Positions 10,301 to 20,090 of a DNA stretch of 64,000 nucleotides are shown in pieces. The notes under the pieces were generated by a model. It had not been told where the DNA came from and made no database searches. It worked only from the letters and a program-made list of their open reading frames with translations. Both the position numbers and the translations under genes were made by a program. The stretch comes from Linyphia triangularis (Eukaryota; Arthropoda; Arachnida; Araneae; Linyphiidae). Location of the stretch: contig OZ021732.1 of NCBI GenBank assembly GCA_963978545.1, forward strand, positions 64,177,214-64,241,213, given 5' to 3'. The first letter of the stretch is position 1, and each line of letters opens with the position of its first letter.

Positions 10301-11447
10301 CAAACACCGGCCTCACCTTACTAGTTTGACTTGAAAGCTTTATTACGGGTCTATGTGGTAAGTAATGGGATTCTCTATCTAACTCCACATCTGGAACTCT
10401 TTCGATAATATTTAACTTTTCCCATTCCTTGAAAACAGAGCAATATTCTTCCCAATAATTGTTATTAACCCCATTTTGACACATTCGTCTATGCCTTTTA
10501 ATAGTTAAAGATTTATTACTAGGTACATCAAAACCTCCCTTAAAAGGTAAAAGCAATTCATATCTTCCATCTGGAAGTATTTTTAAATCGTTTTCAAACT
10601 GATTTATTGAGTCCACTAGCCATTTGCTTTCATTATTTCCCATCGGGTCCCGAATTCCCAACGTTTCAAGATCCCATAACTCTTTTATATTTAAAGCACA
10701 CGAATGCAATGACAACAAAGTTAAAACATTAGAATTCAAATTATTTTCATATAAAGCAGGCATTGATATGACTTTGTGTTCCTCACAAATTCCATTTGTG
10801 ACTTTACCCATAACTGTACATCCCAATTTTGTATCTACAACAATCAGTCCAGAATTCAAATCAGTACATTTCCCTGTTAAAATTGAACTAATGACATCAG
10901 CCCCCAAAAGTAAATCTACTTCATGATCAGGTATAAGTAAATCTGATATCTCAATACCCTTTTCCTTTATTTCGATTAGTGCTGATAAGTCATTCACTTT
11001 AGGAACAACTCCACAAATTTTAATTTCGGAAAGTACTTCTATTGAACATTTGAAATTATTACTCAAGCCTTGTATTCCAATGTTATATACAAAATGCTTA
11101 CGGGGTTTACTTTCTCTCCCCCCAAACAAACCGTGTACTATGGTTTGTTTTGACTTTGGTCGCAATTGCAAATTTTTAATAATTCTAGCATTTAAATAGG
11201 ATTTTTGAGACCCTGTATCTAACATCCCCCGGAAAATCTGTTCACGACCATTACCATTTACTTTAAGAGCTATGGTTTGTAAATAAATATTTTCTGACAC
11301 AGATTGATTGGCCAGAACATTACTAATTTCTGGTTCCGCAGTAGTACTACGGTCTGAAGGTGTATCGTCACGCTGAGGGCACATTAAAATATAATGACCT
11401 TTTTCACACTGTAGACATTTAACTGTGCGTCTGCAATTACGACTCAT
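7305..11447 (-). CDS. BEL/Pao pol polyprotein (protease-RT-RNase H-integrase)
   Basis: The frame is 1380 residues from the first ATG and open upstream to 11486. In order: zinc knuckle CLQCEKGHYILMC (residues 12-24); retropepsin DTGS (77-80) in a DUF1758-type region; RT with first catalytic Asp in SDIEKAFLQL (about 425) and active site HSFYVDN (about 496-502), where the usual second Asp is Asn; RNase H with FVDAS (661-665), RLELLA (Glu 706) and WTDS (734-737); integrase with a zinc-binding HKVNCHAG...CVTC segment (956-994) and catalytic Asp 1026 (GIDLAGP), Asp 1085 (YTDNGSNF) and Glu 1131 (WWERL). A further CX2CX4HX4C knuckle lies in the same frame just before the ATG, so the true pol product probably begins by entry from gag. 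No internal stop is present. Confidence 0.92.
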   Translation of the reverse strand: MSRNCRRTVKCLQCEKGHYILMCPQRDDTPSDRSTTAEPEISNVLANQSVSENIYLQTIALKVNGNGREQIFRGMLDTGSQKSYLNARIIKNLQLRPKSKQTIVHGLFGGRESKPRKHFVYNIGIQGLSNNFKCSIEVLSEIKICGVVPKVNDLSALIEIKEKGIEISDLLIPDHEVDLLLGADVISSILTGKCTDLNSGLIVVDTKLGCTVMGKVTNGICEEHKVISMPALYENNLNSNVLTLLSLHSCALNIKELWDLETLGIRDPMGNNESKWLVDSINQFENDLKILPDGRYELLLPFKGGFDVPSNKSLTIKRHRRMCQNGVNNNYWEEYCSVFKEWEKLNIIERVPDVELDRESHYLPHRPVIKLSSQTSKVRPVFDASSREMNLPSLNDCLLKGPNLIELIPDIIDRFRSYPIGLSSDIEKAFLQLSIAPEHRDYLRFFYPSQNEEIVYRHCRVVFGVSSSPFLLAASINHLLDHSSPEYAELILKLKHSFYVDNCVSGVFNVNEMDNFISGATSVMAKGCFNLRNWESNVAGPNVFKSTGDTNLLGLIWNLDRDTLRCSIGNEQLQGIVEVTNRSVLSMVQQYFDPIGILTAVTLLPKLWLQEAWKLKLSWDDPLPPEMCKKFCRWLQEVKCLKDIEIPRYIEIGEISELHVFVDASKNAYAACIFIRSITKTGIKLHLIKAKSRVAPTKPVSIPRLELLACCVGARLVKSVQGALDMPNLNITFWTDSMVALYWIKNYGEWSMFVSNRVKEIGKITSPDNWRHVPGTLNPADVLSRGCSPSHLLDSAWLNGPVWLQEDSRKWPVTDIKCEIKEVNAERRKVKLCNLNVKDSFPWYSQRFTNYHSMVRLTAWIRRFISNCRTTSDDRAVGELSSSEIDKAEKILIGSIQREFFPDPSCIPIINVFKDEDGLIRVKTKITERKDNPCFLTPILLPENCHLTLKLIEYLHKVNCHAGTQILLSIIREKFWILKSRKTVRSVIGKCVTCRRYSAKPAVSAPVALPADRVSEANVFEVIGIDLAGPLFLLNGEKVWIVLFTCAVFRALHLELVTSLSTENFLLAFRRFIARRGRPKTVYTDNGSNFKGAVTEFQKLDWDKIERETELQCVKWKFIPPTAAWWGGWWERLVRVIKDLLKRTLGKSILSYEELLTVCCDCESIINSRPLTYVSEDSEDLVAITPAMFLMTNSTSDVSDLDECARFRKRVKYRAKLLKDLRGRFRREYLGLLVQRHQKSSSRDFTVGEIVLVENTSKKRLFWPLAKILDLLPGRDGKVRTLKLKCGNYVIIRPVQRVFPLEILPTETPAVAAGLSDVPESSAPPDDPVTTFFPTADPEMTGLSPGVHDVDVPKLSRFGRKIRPPRKLNLLNMTLFFESD

Positions 11448-11466
11448 GTGGCCAAAACCTAAACAT

Positions 11467-12645
11467 TTAAAACAAGCTCTTTTTTTTCATAATAATACTC
11501 TTTCTATCATTGTAAGACATTTTGCGAGCTAAAAAACATTCAGAACTTAAGTGATGTTTACTACAAAATATACACTGAATTTTGCCGGACCCCTCTTCCT
11601 TACCTGAATTTATTAACACCGCACTTGTGGGATTCATTTGCACAACACTACTATTTTTTCTTTCCGAAATACTCTTCTGCGGGTCACCAAGTCCAGAGCG
11701 AGCGAGTAATATCATTTCTTCGCTCTGAACTTCTCCACGAAGAAAGAACATGAGCTTCTCCAAGGAACGCACACTTGAAAGCCGGGGGGAATCATCATCA
11801 GTAGAACTGCGGGATGACTCATCCAAGGAGCGGCTCCTCTCCCACGCACGTAGTACAGTTTCGGGCAAACACGATTCCACAAGTGGTTCTAGAAAGTCCG
11901 CAAACTTTTCTTTTGTTCTCCCTAGGCTTTCCAAAGCCATTAATTTGCCTTCTAGAAGGTCGTAGAGTTCACATAAGTCGAATTTGCATTTTCCCGATGC
12001 ATTTCTCATCACTATACTCAGCAAGTCTCTAACGTATATTTGGACGAGTAGGTCTTCACGGCCAAATCGTTCAGTAAGCTGTTTAATCACTTTAGAATAA
12101 TTTTCCCTGGTTGGTGGGAAACTCTCAACCAGTCTTGCAGCTTTTGAGGCAGGAACAACACATTGCAACAAATATTGGAATTTATCCTCCTCAACAATGT
12201 CTTCATCTTCATGGATTTTGACAAATTGTGCCCAAAAAGCCAAATACTCTTTGGGATCGCCGCTGAAACGTTTCAATTCTAATCGCGGTAACTTGAAGCG
12301 ACGTTTTCCTCCTGTAGATTCAGCGTATTCCGATGCAGGTACAACGGTGGACAAATTAGCTATCGCCGTTTCCAACATAGCAGATACAGTCAAATACCTG
12401 TCCCTATATTCCTCCGCTGTCACAAAATCCCCTTCATATGTGATCGCCAACGCTTCATCACTCAGGAGGGCACTGGATACTTCCTCCTGCGCGGCACACA
12501 GACGATCAAATTTATCCCGAAGCTTGTTTTGCAAAGCTTGCAGATCCGAGAGTGATTGTTCATTGTTCAATTCATCTTGAATCGTATTCGCACACACGGT
12601 AAAAGCCGTGCGTAGTGCCTTTCTGATTGCCTTCACTTTTTCCAT
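11467..12645 (-). CDS. BEL/Pao gag protein
   Basis: It is read from the ATG at 12645 (MEKVKAIRKAL), 392 residues; an upstream in-frame ATG at 12687 lies in the LTR and is less likely. The DUF1759-type core LPRLELKRFSGDPKEYLAFW starts near residue 119, and a zinc knuckle CIFCSKHHLSSEC lies near residue 358. The frame ends at TAA (11469-11467) right after an A8 run, while the next zinc knuckle is encoded in the +1 frame that leads into pol. Gag packages RNA and forms the particle. BEL/Pao gag and pol are usually one frame, so this is either a one-base slip in this copy or a programmed frameshift. Confidence 0.88.
   Translation of the reverse strand: MEKVKAIRKALRTAFTVCANTIQDELNNEQSLSDLQALQNKLRDKFDRLCAAQEEVSSALLSDEALAITYEGDFVTAEEYRDRYLTVSAMLETAIANLSTVVPASEYAESTGGKRRFKLPRLELKRFSGDPKEYLAFWAQFVKIHEDEDIVEEDKFQYLLQCVVPASKAARLVESFPPTRENYSKVIKQLTERFGREDLLVQIYVRDLLSIVMRNASGKCKFDLCELYDLLEGKLMALESLGRTKEKFADFLEPLVESCLPETVLRAWERSRSLDESSRSSTDDDSPRLSSVRSLEKLMFFLRGEVQSEEMILLARSGLGDPQKSISERKNSSVVQMNPTSAVLINSGKEEGSGKIQCIFCSKHHLSSECFLARKMSYNDRKSIIMKKKSLF
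11480..11487 (-). promoter_or_regulatory. A8 run at the gag-pol frame junction
   Basis: On the coding strand eight A residues follow an ATG codon. Gag stops 11 nt later (stop at 11469-11467), and the pol frame is open only from 11486 because the codon before it is TGA. A +1 change of frame inside the run links the two. It may be a slippery site or a one-base expansion. Confidence 0.6.
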
Positions 12646-12650
12646 ACTTT

Positions 12651-12667
12651 CACTGTCGCGGACGCCA
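12651..12667 (-). promoter_or_regulatory. Candidate tRNA primer-binding site
   Basis: Three nt inside the 5' LTR the minus strand reads TGGCGTCCGCGACAGTG. It begins TGG, as expected for complementarity to a tRNA CCA end. The tRNA species cannot be assigned by eye. Confidence 0.6.
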
Positions 12668-12670
12668 CTA

Positions 12671-12864
12671 TTTAACAAACATAGCAAGGATTCATATTAT
12701 GGATAAGATAAGCAATAAAACAGACACGCTGATTCAAAGAAAAGAACATTCCATTTACTCCGCAATCACTCTTTTACAAACACGAACCAAAACTTTTTAA
12801 GAATCAAAACAAGAACCGAAACTTTCTTACAAAGTTGAGTTGAGTTGAGTTGTGTTTCGCAACA
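12671..12864 (-). repeat. BEL 5' LTR
   Basis: Identical to 7093-7286 at all 194 positions compared. It is followed by the TSD copy ACTTG (12865-12869). Confidence 0.9.
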
Positions 12865-13089
12865 ACTTGAATGATAATGTTTATAACAAGAACAAGCTTT
12901 ATATAAACTTGAAACGATGCCAAATCGTTGGAATGATATGGATTATATAATGAAAACAGCAACTGTCAAGGAAAACTGTCATATTCCTAACAAGCTTTGG
13001 GTTAGTATAATTATTAGTATTTTTTATTGTGTTAAAACATACAAATATATTTTTAAGTAATTTCCGTCATATTCCGAAAGGCAACCCTA

Positions 13090-14405
13090 GTAAGCTTGGC
13101 CAAAGAACTTAAAACTATAAGAAGGCAAGCTTCGCCGATACGTAAGTGCTGCCATCTCGCGGATTTTCAGAGTTGAGAGCACAAAACTTTCGCCAAATTG
13201 CTCCGATTTCCAGACATGCGCAGAGCTTTGTTCTTACTTTGGCGATCGTGCTTTTTAAACAAACAAATAAGAACATCAGATTTATTTCGTCGAATTCGTG
13301 GGAGATTTAAATAGCAGAACAAAAATGGAGAATTCTACTTTGCAAAGTAACATATTATTTATTCAAGTTTGTTCAAATTGTTCGCTTTTGTGCACAATAA
13401 ATTTCGGTAATGTTCTGAAGATTACAGAATTTTCGCAAGAGAATTTTAACAGGACATTTTTTGCAGTGTTGATGGTTGTGATGAAACTTGATGGTTAGTG
13501 TTCTTAATCGTTTGTTTTTATTTTTTTGTCTCATTCAGCAGGCTAGTTTTTATGTTAAATATAGTTGTTTTTTTCATTAACTTTTCTTTTTTTATTACTT
13601 TGACATCGCTTGAAAGAATGTTTATCATTTGTTAGTTGCATAAATGCATGCAATTATTATGTGTTTATTGTGATTTTTTGAAATTTGCCTTCAATCTCAA
13701 TTACCAATGCGGTTTTTTATTTTATGAATTAATAAAGCTAAATGATTATTGTCAACTGTTAGTAAATTCTTCTAAACTAGTACATGCTAAATGATATTGG
13801 TTTTTGTAGTTGCAAGTCATTTTTAAATTCTTGCACTCAATAACTAGATATTTTTTAGTTTCCTAATGTATACTGCTTCGAAGAATGCATGTAAACTTTA
13901 TCGAAATAATTTTCTTCTAGAATGTATTTCAATAATTTTGTAATTAGTAATTTTGTTAATTCTTGATGTTCATATTTATTACGAAAACTTACTAAAAGTT
14001 CACCAATATTGGAATATGCTGTAAAAACCCCAAATTTAATATTAGGATTCGTATTGCATTACAGGATGGAACTTGCTGTAGTGGTTCAATATTAATATTG
14101 TTTAAAAAAGTATTCAATTATCTTAGCTAAAAATATAATTAACGTAAATTTGGTTGAATGTGTAAATATGTCAAGTAAAAGTTTAATGAGCAAAACAGAT
14201 TTGTTCTTTTTTTGGATAAAAGATTTCTGGGAAACCATAAAATTTTATCGCCAAGTGAAACCAAAAAGAGCGATAAGCTTGCCAATGTAGAAACCCTGCA
14301 ATGACGTCATGTGCTCTCAACTATTTTACATTATCTCTATGGAAGCTTGCCATCTTTAACCCGAAGGGTTATTATAGTATCTTTGGCTTGGCGACGGCAA
14401 TCCTT
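13090..14405. repeat. Imperfect inverted repeat inside the TIR element
   Basis: The left arm (about 13090-13185) and the reverse complement of the right arm (about 14305-14405) share GCCAAAGA, GGCAAGCTTC and AGTTGAGAGCACA in the same order with gaps. This may be a nested foldback or MITE. Between the arms, 13325-13495 has an open frame starting MENSTLQSN and ending at a GGTTAGT donor-like site; I cannot identify it. The rest is AT-rich. Confidence 0.3.
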
Positions 14406-14448
14406 CGCGGAATTGAAACGGCACTGTGTTTCACAATCACATTATAAT

Positions 14449-14532
14449 ATGCCTAACTACAATGTTTTTGGTTGTACTTATAGAGATAGTAGGAAAATAA
14501 TACCTGTTAAAACCACTCGTATGAAAGCCTAA
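14449..14532 (+). pseudogene. THAP-like N-terminal fragment
   Basis: The frame MPNYNVFGCTYRDSRKI is 27 residues. It resembles the start of THAP zinc-finger domains (MPxxC-x-V-x-GC), but the first Cys is Asn here and the domain is cut short. THAP domains occur in several transposases, so this may be a remnant of the host TIR element's gene. A chance match is quite possible. Confidence 0.25.
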
Positions 14533-16416
14533 CTGTTCCTTTTTACTTATTATTGATTTTTAAAATATTTTAAATTATAATGTAACTTTTGATAAAAGAT
14601 AAGAATTATCTAATCCCATATTGATTGTGTCTGAGGGAAGCATCTGTGACATTTGGCATTCATATAATTTACAGAAATAGTTCCTTAATTACTTTTGTTG
14701 AAGTACTTCTGAACATTAGCGGTTGTTTACATTTATGTGCTCTAATTGAATTAAAATACATATAAATTATACGTATATCTCGTGTAGTATATTAATATTC
14801 CAAAGTAGTATGTCTTAAATAATGGCTACTAGAATGAATTATGTGTGCCAACGTTAAGAATGTCAACAATAAGATGTTTGTTTACATTTGGGTATTTGAA
14901 TTTAGTTAAAATACTAGTGAATATATAGAGTCAAATAATGGTAGTTTTAAAGCTGTTATAGTTGGAATTATGCTTTAAGCTTAAATGTTTTGGTACAAAT
15001 TTCAGTCATAAATTTACTCAATTATTACACAACATAAGGAGGACCCAACATGAGATGGATTTCACAGATGGATAATTTATGCAGTTTTTTTATCAGCAAA
15101 TTTTGTAGATATGTATATTTTGTTTAAAGATTAACATTATAATTTCAATATTTGTTTGCTCTTCTCGGTTGTGAAAGAAAACTAACAAGCATAGTACAAC
15201 TGTCTTCATCAACTGTTAGACTTGAAGTAATTGGCTGTCGGATGTTATCACAATTGACTCCTTTTATCTCTGAATGCATGTTGAGTGTTTTTTGTAATTT
15301 AAGTTCTACTGCTTGTGCAAAAGTTGTGAAAGAAACTAATTCGTAACTAAAAATTGTTTGTTTTTGAATGTCATTTAATGGAAAATTTATGCCATCAATA
15401 ACAAATGTTTTTTAGTCTGAATCAGAGATAGGATAGTAAGTCAAAAAATTCTTTGAAAACAATGTTAATCCAATTAAAATTTCTTTTCTAGGTTGTGAAA
15501 GAAAGCTAACAAGCAGAGTGCAACTTGTCTTCATCAACTGTTAGACTTGAAGTAATTGGCTGTTGGATGTTATCACAATTACAAAAAAAACATTGAACCA
15601 CTTAAAGCAGAGAGTTAAAATGTAATGAAAATTAGTATAAATGTGTTGTAAAAAAACTTGCAGCAAAGTATAAGTAGAATGGGGAAAAAAAAAATTTTTT
15701 TTAAACACTTGGCTGAAATTATCAACGTTGTTATTTTGGCTGAAGTTATTAACGCTAAGGAAACAACTTTATTTGTGAAAATGTTTCTGAAATTTTTATA
15801 TTTTCGAATGTATTTTGGGAACTGACAAAAAGAGTGCTGATGAATAACAAGAAAAGGTATAAAGGCATTTAAATTTTACTCCTCTACAAGAGTGTACAAG
15901 TATGCAAGAGATGTCTTCGAATTGGTTTTTCCTGATTTGTCATCCACTCGAATATGCTGCAATGGCTTAGACTGCAAACCAAGATTTTCATCCAATGCAT
16001 TTAAACTATTATAGAAAAAAGTTTTTTTTTCTTACTGGCTGACCTTTAAAAATTTCTATTTGTGTTTACATCCAACTTTTTTGTTTCTGTGAAATTAATT
16101 ATATGAAAATAATAAAAATTGAAACATGCAAGCTGCAACTTCTCTCTAATACTGCATAATGTGTTATAGTTAATTTGTTATGCTACTCAAATATTTTAAT
16201 ATGTAACAATATGCTTTTATTTAAAATTACCATCAACATCAAGTCTTTAAATGCATCTCGACTGAAATCCCCTCTGACACTTTTCCCACATTTATTTTCT
16301 AGTCAGCTTCATGTAATTATTTTCATGGTACAGCATTAGTCAGCACTTTTTGAAACCTTCCCAGAATTGCAAACCATTTAGTATTCACTATTGCATCATG
16401 GAACTAGTTTTAACGT
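14533..16416. other. Interior of the TIR element, no gene seen
   Basis: AT-rich. The only structure noted is an approximately 89-bp direct duplication, 15167-15255 and 15491-15580, both starting GGTTGTGAAAGAAA and ending near GTTATCACAATT. No transposase motif is visible in any frame. Confidence 0.4.
15167..15580 (+). repeat. 89-bp direct duplication
   Basis: Copies at 15167-15255 and 15491-15580 differ at only a few positions and are spaced by about 235 bp of unrelated AT-rich sequence. They may reflect segmental duplication inside the TIR element. Confidence 0.7.
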
Positions 16417-17588
16417 CAGGGGTGCAACCAGAAAATTTCTGTGGGAGGGGTCTTTCCATCAAGTTAACTTCTGTATTTCTGTTACAAAAACAAGTTCTAC
16501 GTAAAAATTCCTCATCTTATATTTTTCACCAATCAATATTTTTGCAGTTTCTTAATGTGTCTCATATGTCAAAATATTAAAATGGTTTTTGTCCAGTATT
16601 CAAGTTATACATAAAAACCTAATATGGCATTTTTTTTCTATATCCTGTATTATCCATGTAACCTAGATCATAAATCGATGCAAAAAATTTCTTGTTTATT
16701 CAATTAGAGAAGCACACAAACAGCAATATCAGAATCATTTTACATATCTGTTTGATATTTTTTTTACATAAACTTCAGGGCATTTCCTAGTGCACTGAAC
16801 TACCATTTTGAGATATTTTGATTTTAAATGTGTTTTCTTTTTTTTTTTGGAGGATTTTATGTAATGACACTTGTTGTTTTCTCGAAGAAAGTAAGGCTAT
16901 GTACACCAACACCCATACCTCAGTTAAAATTTGGAATATACCTATTTCATAGTTCAAGGCCATAAAGGATAGTTCAAGCAACATGTTAGTCAAAGAAAAT
17001 TTCATAAAATGTAAGTGGAATTTTTTTTTACGTTGTGAACGTTTATTTAAAAATTAGTCTAAAAATGTTTCAAATTTTGAAAAATATTCAATATTTAAAA
17101 ATATTTTTTTTAGTCCATACCTTTATTCTAAGATATATTTTACCTTAAAATGCAAAAGTTATGCCAATTAAATGGAAGTTTAAAAAAAAAGTCTCCGAAC
17201 CTAGTCGGATACCTTAATGGTGTTTGAAATAAAAGGCAAGAAGCACTGAAACACAATAACAACATTTGGAAAATAGACATCCATGTTTATAAAATTTTTA
17301 AACAATACTTTTTATTGGACCCAAGAAGTCAAAAAGCAATCTACAATGATTTTTTGATAGTATGAGATTTACAAATATGTCATTTATTTCAGTTTTGGAG
17401 TCTAATACCTACTTTAGTGCGATACATTAGCTTACTCTGTCTGAATAACGGTAGATTAAAAACGTATCCTTTGAAATTATTTTCGGTTACCAAGTGTTTC
17501 TTATTCATTCATAACAAAACACTGGGAATGTTGGGGATTCTAGGGGGGTGTTCGAATCCTAAAAACCTTTCCCCTGGTTGCACGCCTG
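16417..17588. mobile_element. hAT-type non-autonomous element
   Basis: The termini are CAGGGGTGCAACCAG on the left and the inverse of CAGGCGTGCAACCAG on the right (one mismatch). Flanks TTTAACGT (16409-16416) and TTTAAAGT (17589-17596) form an 8-bp TSD with one mismatch. The 1172-bp interior has no transposase frame. Confidence 0.65.
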
Positions 17589-17596
17589 TTTAAAGT

Positions 17597-19184
17597 TCCT
17601 GCAATCTTTGTATTTTCGATTTGTACGTTTAACAACATATTTTTGTGCCTAATAACGGTTTCTCATTCCAGGACATACAACTTGACATGGATTCTGAACC
17701 CCAATGAACATTGACGCCTAACACAGGATTCAAACATGGCACTTTTGATAGGCGAGACCAGAATCGAGATGGGAATTGCTTTACTCACAGGCGTTTGTTT
17801 CCAATGAATTCTATTATTAGCAATACTTTTAAAATTGGCTTCTGAATCTTGGTCAACTCGGACCTGCCGTGAATCGCTCCTCTTCCTTGTTCATAAACCT
17901 TCAACTGCAATAATGATCTGGGATGATTCTTTTCAAAATTAAAAAAAATGGATTATTTTATTTAAATATACACTCAGGATTTTTTTTTTTGTAAAAACTT
18001 ATACTGGTGGTATTTAAGTGCAAATTTAAATGTTTTTAGTTATTGATTTTTAGACTTTTCCAATTTTATTGTAAGAATAAAACATCTATATGAAATTTAT
18101 TTGTCTGACTCATTCACTGGTGTTATTTCATTTATATGAATAGAATTCCAAAGAAGATTCAAGTGCAATTTATGAACTTGATTAAAGTACAAAATCTTTT
18201 TTAATGAAAAGATAAATTTAGTCATTTTTTAAATCCAAGTTCTTTAATTCCAGTATGCTTACAAATTGCTTAACTAATGATATTTAATTTGCTAACATTT
18301 TTAAGATGAAATTTTAATCTTAAAGAATTATCAATCAAAGAAAGAACATGTATCTAAACCTTAGTCCACAGAAAAACGAATAATTAGTTTTTAATTCAAC
18401 ATCAAAATAAGTTAAGGGGAAGGGGGGGGGGAGGGGAGATTACATTTAACTTCCTTTGTTGGACAGGCTTTTTTTTTATAGGTAATATGTATTTCGTATA
18501 AAAGCATTTTCTAAGATTTCCACCTTTTGTCCTGCAAATTTACATTTAACTCAATATTAGAAACAAAATAGAGAATTGTTTTAAAAACAAAAAGAAACCA
18601 TAAGTTTTATTCCAAATTTTATGTATATGAAGATTTTAGGAAGTGCAAGGGAGGATTGTACTAAGTTATTTAAAACATTTATGAAACACAATGATAACTC
18701 AGAAGTTCTAATTAGAGATCAGTGACTGTAAAATGTTCAAATACTGGAGTCAACTACAACACAACGAAATTCTATTACAATATACCCAAAAAAGGCAATT
18801 TTGCAAGTATCTGGTAACCCGTTGTCGCCAAACTAGTAAAATTACGATTTTGTTACAGATATTCAATGGGAAAGATTTAAAAAAAAAAAAAAAAATGTGC
18901 AAAGAGTCAATAACAGCCTTAAAAATTAGCATGATTGAGAAAAATTGTATATTTAAACATTTTAAGATTAGATTTGATATATTTTAGATTATACTTTATT
19001 TAAAAAAAATCAACAGTTGCCGCTAGTCGAAAAAGAAAACCAGATCGTCAGCAAATTTTGCTCGCGCAATTCCTGTATTCTTCCAGTCGGTTGGCACCGT
19101 GTAAACATAAAACGCCAGTAAACTAGAATTCCAGCCAACTGGTTCCAATGATCTTCCAGCCAATTGGCCGGCTGTCGCGGTAGT
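17597..19184. other. Right interior of the TIR element
   Basis: AT-rich with a G-rich run at 18418-18437. The last 170 bp (19015-19184) carry the subterminal CCAGT/ACTGG and CCAGCCAA motifs that mirror 6850-7050. No gene seen. Confidence 0.4.
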
Positions 19185-19208
19185 AACTGGTAGCGTGTAA
19201 ATCAGGCA

Positions 19209-20034
19209 TAAGTTTCTTTTTTAATTAATTAACAAATATTTTACAAAACGATTTCTAATAGGGCAATAGCTCTGAAATTTTCAATATAAGTAGTTTTGGC
19301 CTTTTTAACTGGACTTTTGAAAAATAGAATTTTAAGTTTTTATTTAGTTTTTTAATTATTTTTTTAATGAATTAATATATATTTTACAAAACGATTTCTA
19401 ATTGGGCCACAGTTCTGAAATTTTCAACACACAAGTATAGTTTTGGCCTTCTAATTGTACTTTTCACAAAAAGAATGTTAAAATTTTAATTTGTTTTTAA
19501 TTAATTTTTTTAGTTACTATTTTCACAAAAAAACGACTTCTAATAGGCCTAGAGATATGAAAGTTTCAACATAAGTAGTTTTGGCTTTAAAATTTTGCTT
19601 TCCGCAAACACATGTTAAAAAATCTTAGAGGGGTGTTGTGTTATTATTGTAAAGGGGATTTTTTTTTTTTTTTTTTTTTTTATTATTTATTATTATTATT
19701 TCTAATATTAGTGCTTTACATAGCAATTAGATTTTAATGAGTGAAGCCAGCTTATGCTTACGCAGCAATGGGCCTTCCAGCGAGCGAAGCGAACTTATGC
19801 TTGCATAGCAAAATAAACCTTTCAACGAGTGAAGTAAGCCTGTGCTTATGTGTCAATGAACTTTTCAGAGAACGAAGCGAGCTCGATTTTGCGTAGCGAT
19901 GAGCTTTCCTTCGAGTTAACGCCAAAAACTGTTACCTATACACGAATGACGGATTTCCGCACTAAGGGGCCGCAAAGCTATATAAAATATTTGACAGGTT
20001 AAAATTTCGCAGCGAAGCACGGGTATTCAGCTAG
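19209..20034 (+). mobile_element. Helitron copy 1, right piece with 3' end
   Basis: It continues the interrupted unit from 6837, with two to three further units of the CTGAAATTTTCAACATAAGT type. A GCGAGCGAAGCG-rich part follows, and the end is CGGGTATTCAGCTAG, a CTRR Helitron terminus followed by T. No Rep/helicase gene is present. Confidence 0.7.
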
Positions 20035-20090
20035 TATTAAATGTTTAAATCAAAAACACATTTCACTTTCAGTTAATTGTGTTTAGTAAA

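Larger units (their letters stand above)
7093..12864 (-). mobile_element. BEL/Pao LTR retrotransposon, near-intact, 5772 bp
   Basis: The element has 194-bp LTRs that match at every position I compared, a 5-bp TSD, a primer-binding-site candidate, gag, pol and a polypurine tract, all on the minus strand. Pol has the aspartic protease, reverse transcriptase, RNase H and integrase order of BEL/Pao. Identical LTRs mean very recent integration. The one clear flaw or special feature is a frame offset between gag and pol at an A8 run (11480-11487). There is no env-like gene. Confidence 0.93.
6838..19208. mobile_element. 12.4-kb TIR element, PIF/Harbinger-like, hosting a BEL insertion
   Basis: Identical 24-bp inverted termini (6838-6861 and 19185-19208, starting TGCCTGATTTACACGCTACC) are flanked by a 3-bp direct repeat TAA (6835-6837, 19209-19211), the TSD type of PIF/Harbinger elements. 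The outside flanks rejoin into one Helitron unit, so this is a true insertion. Both ends carry subterminal CCAGT/ACTGG motifs and a second TTTACACGG-type block (near 7040 and 19095), probably transposase-binding arrays. Removing the BEL element leaves about 6.6 kb. No DDE transposase was found; only a short THAP-like start at 14449 hints at coding content, so it is probably non-autonomous. Confidence 0.6.
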
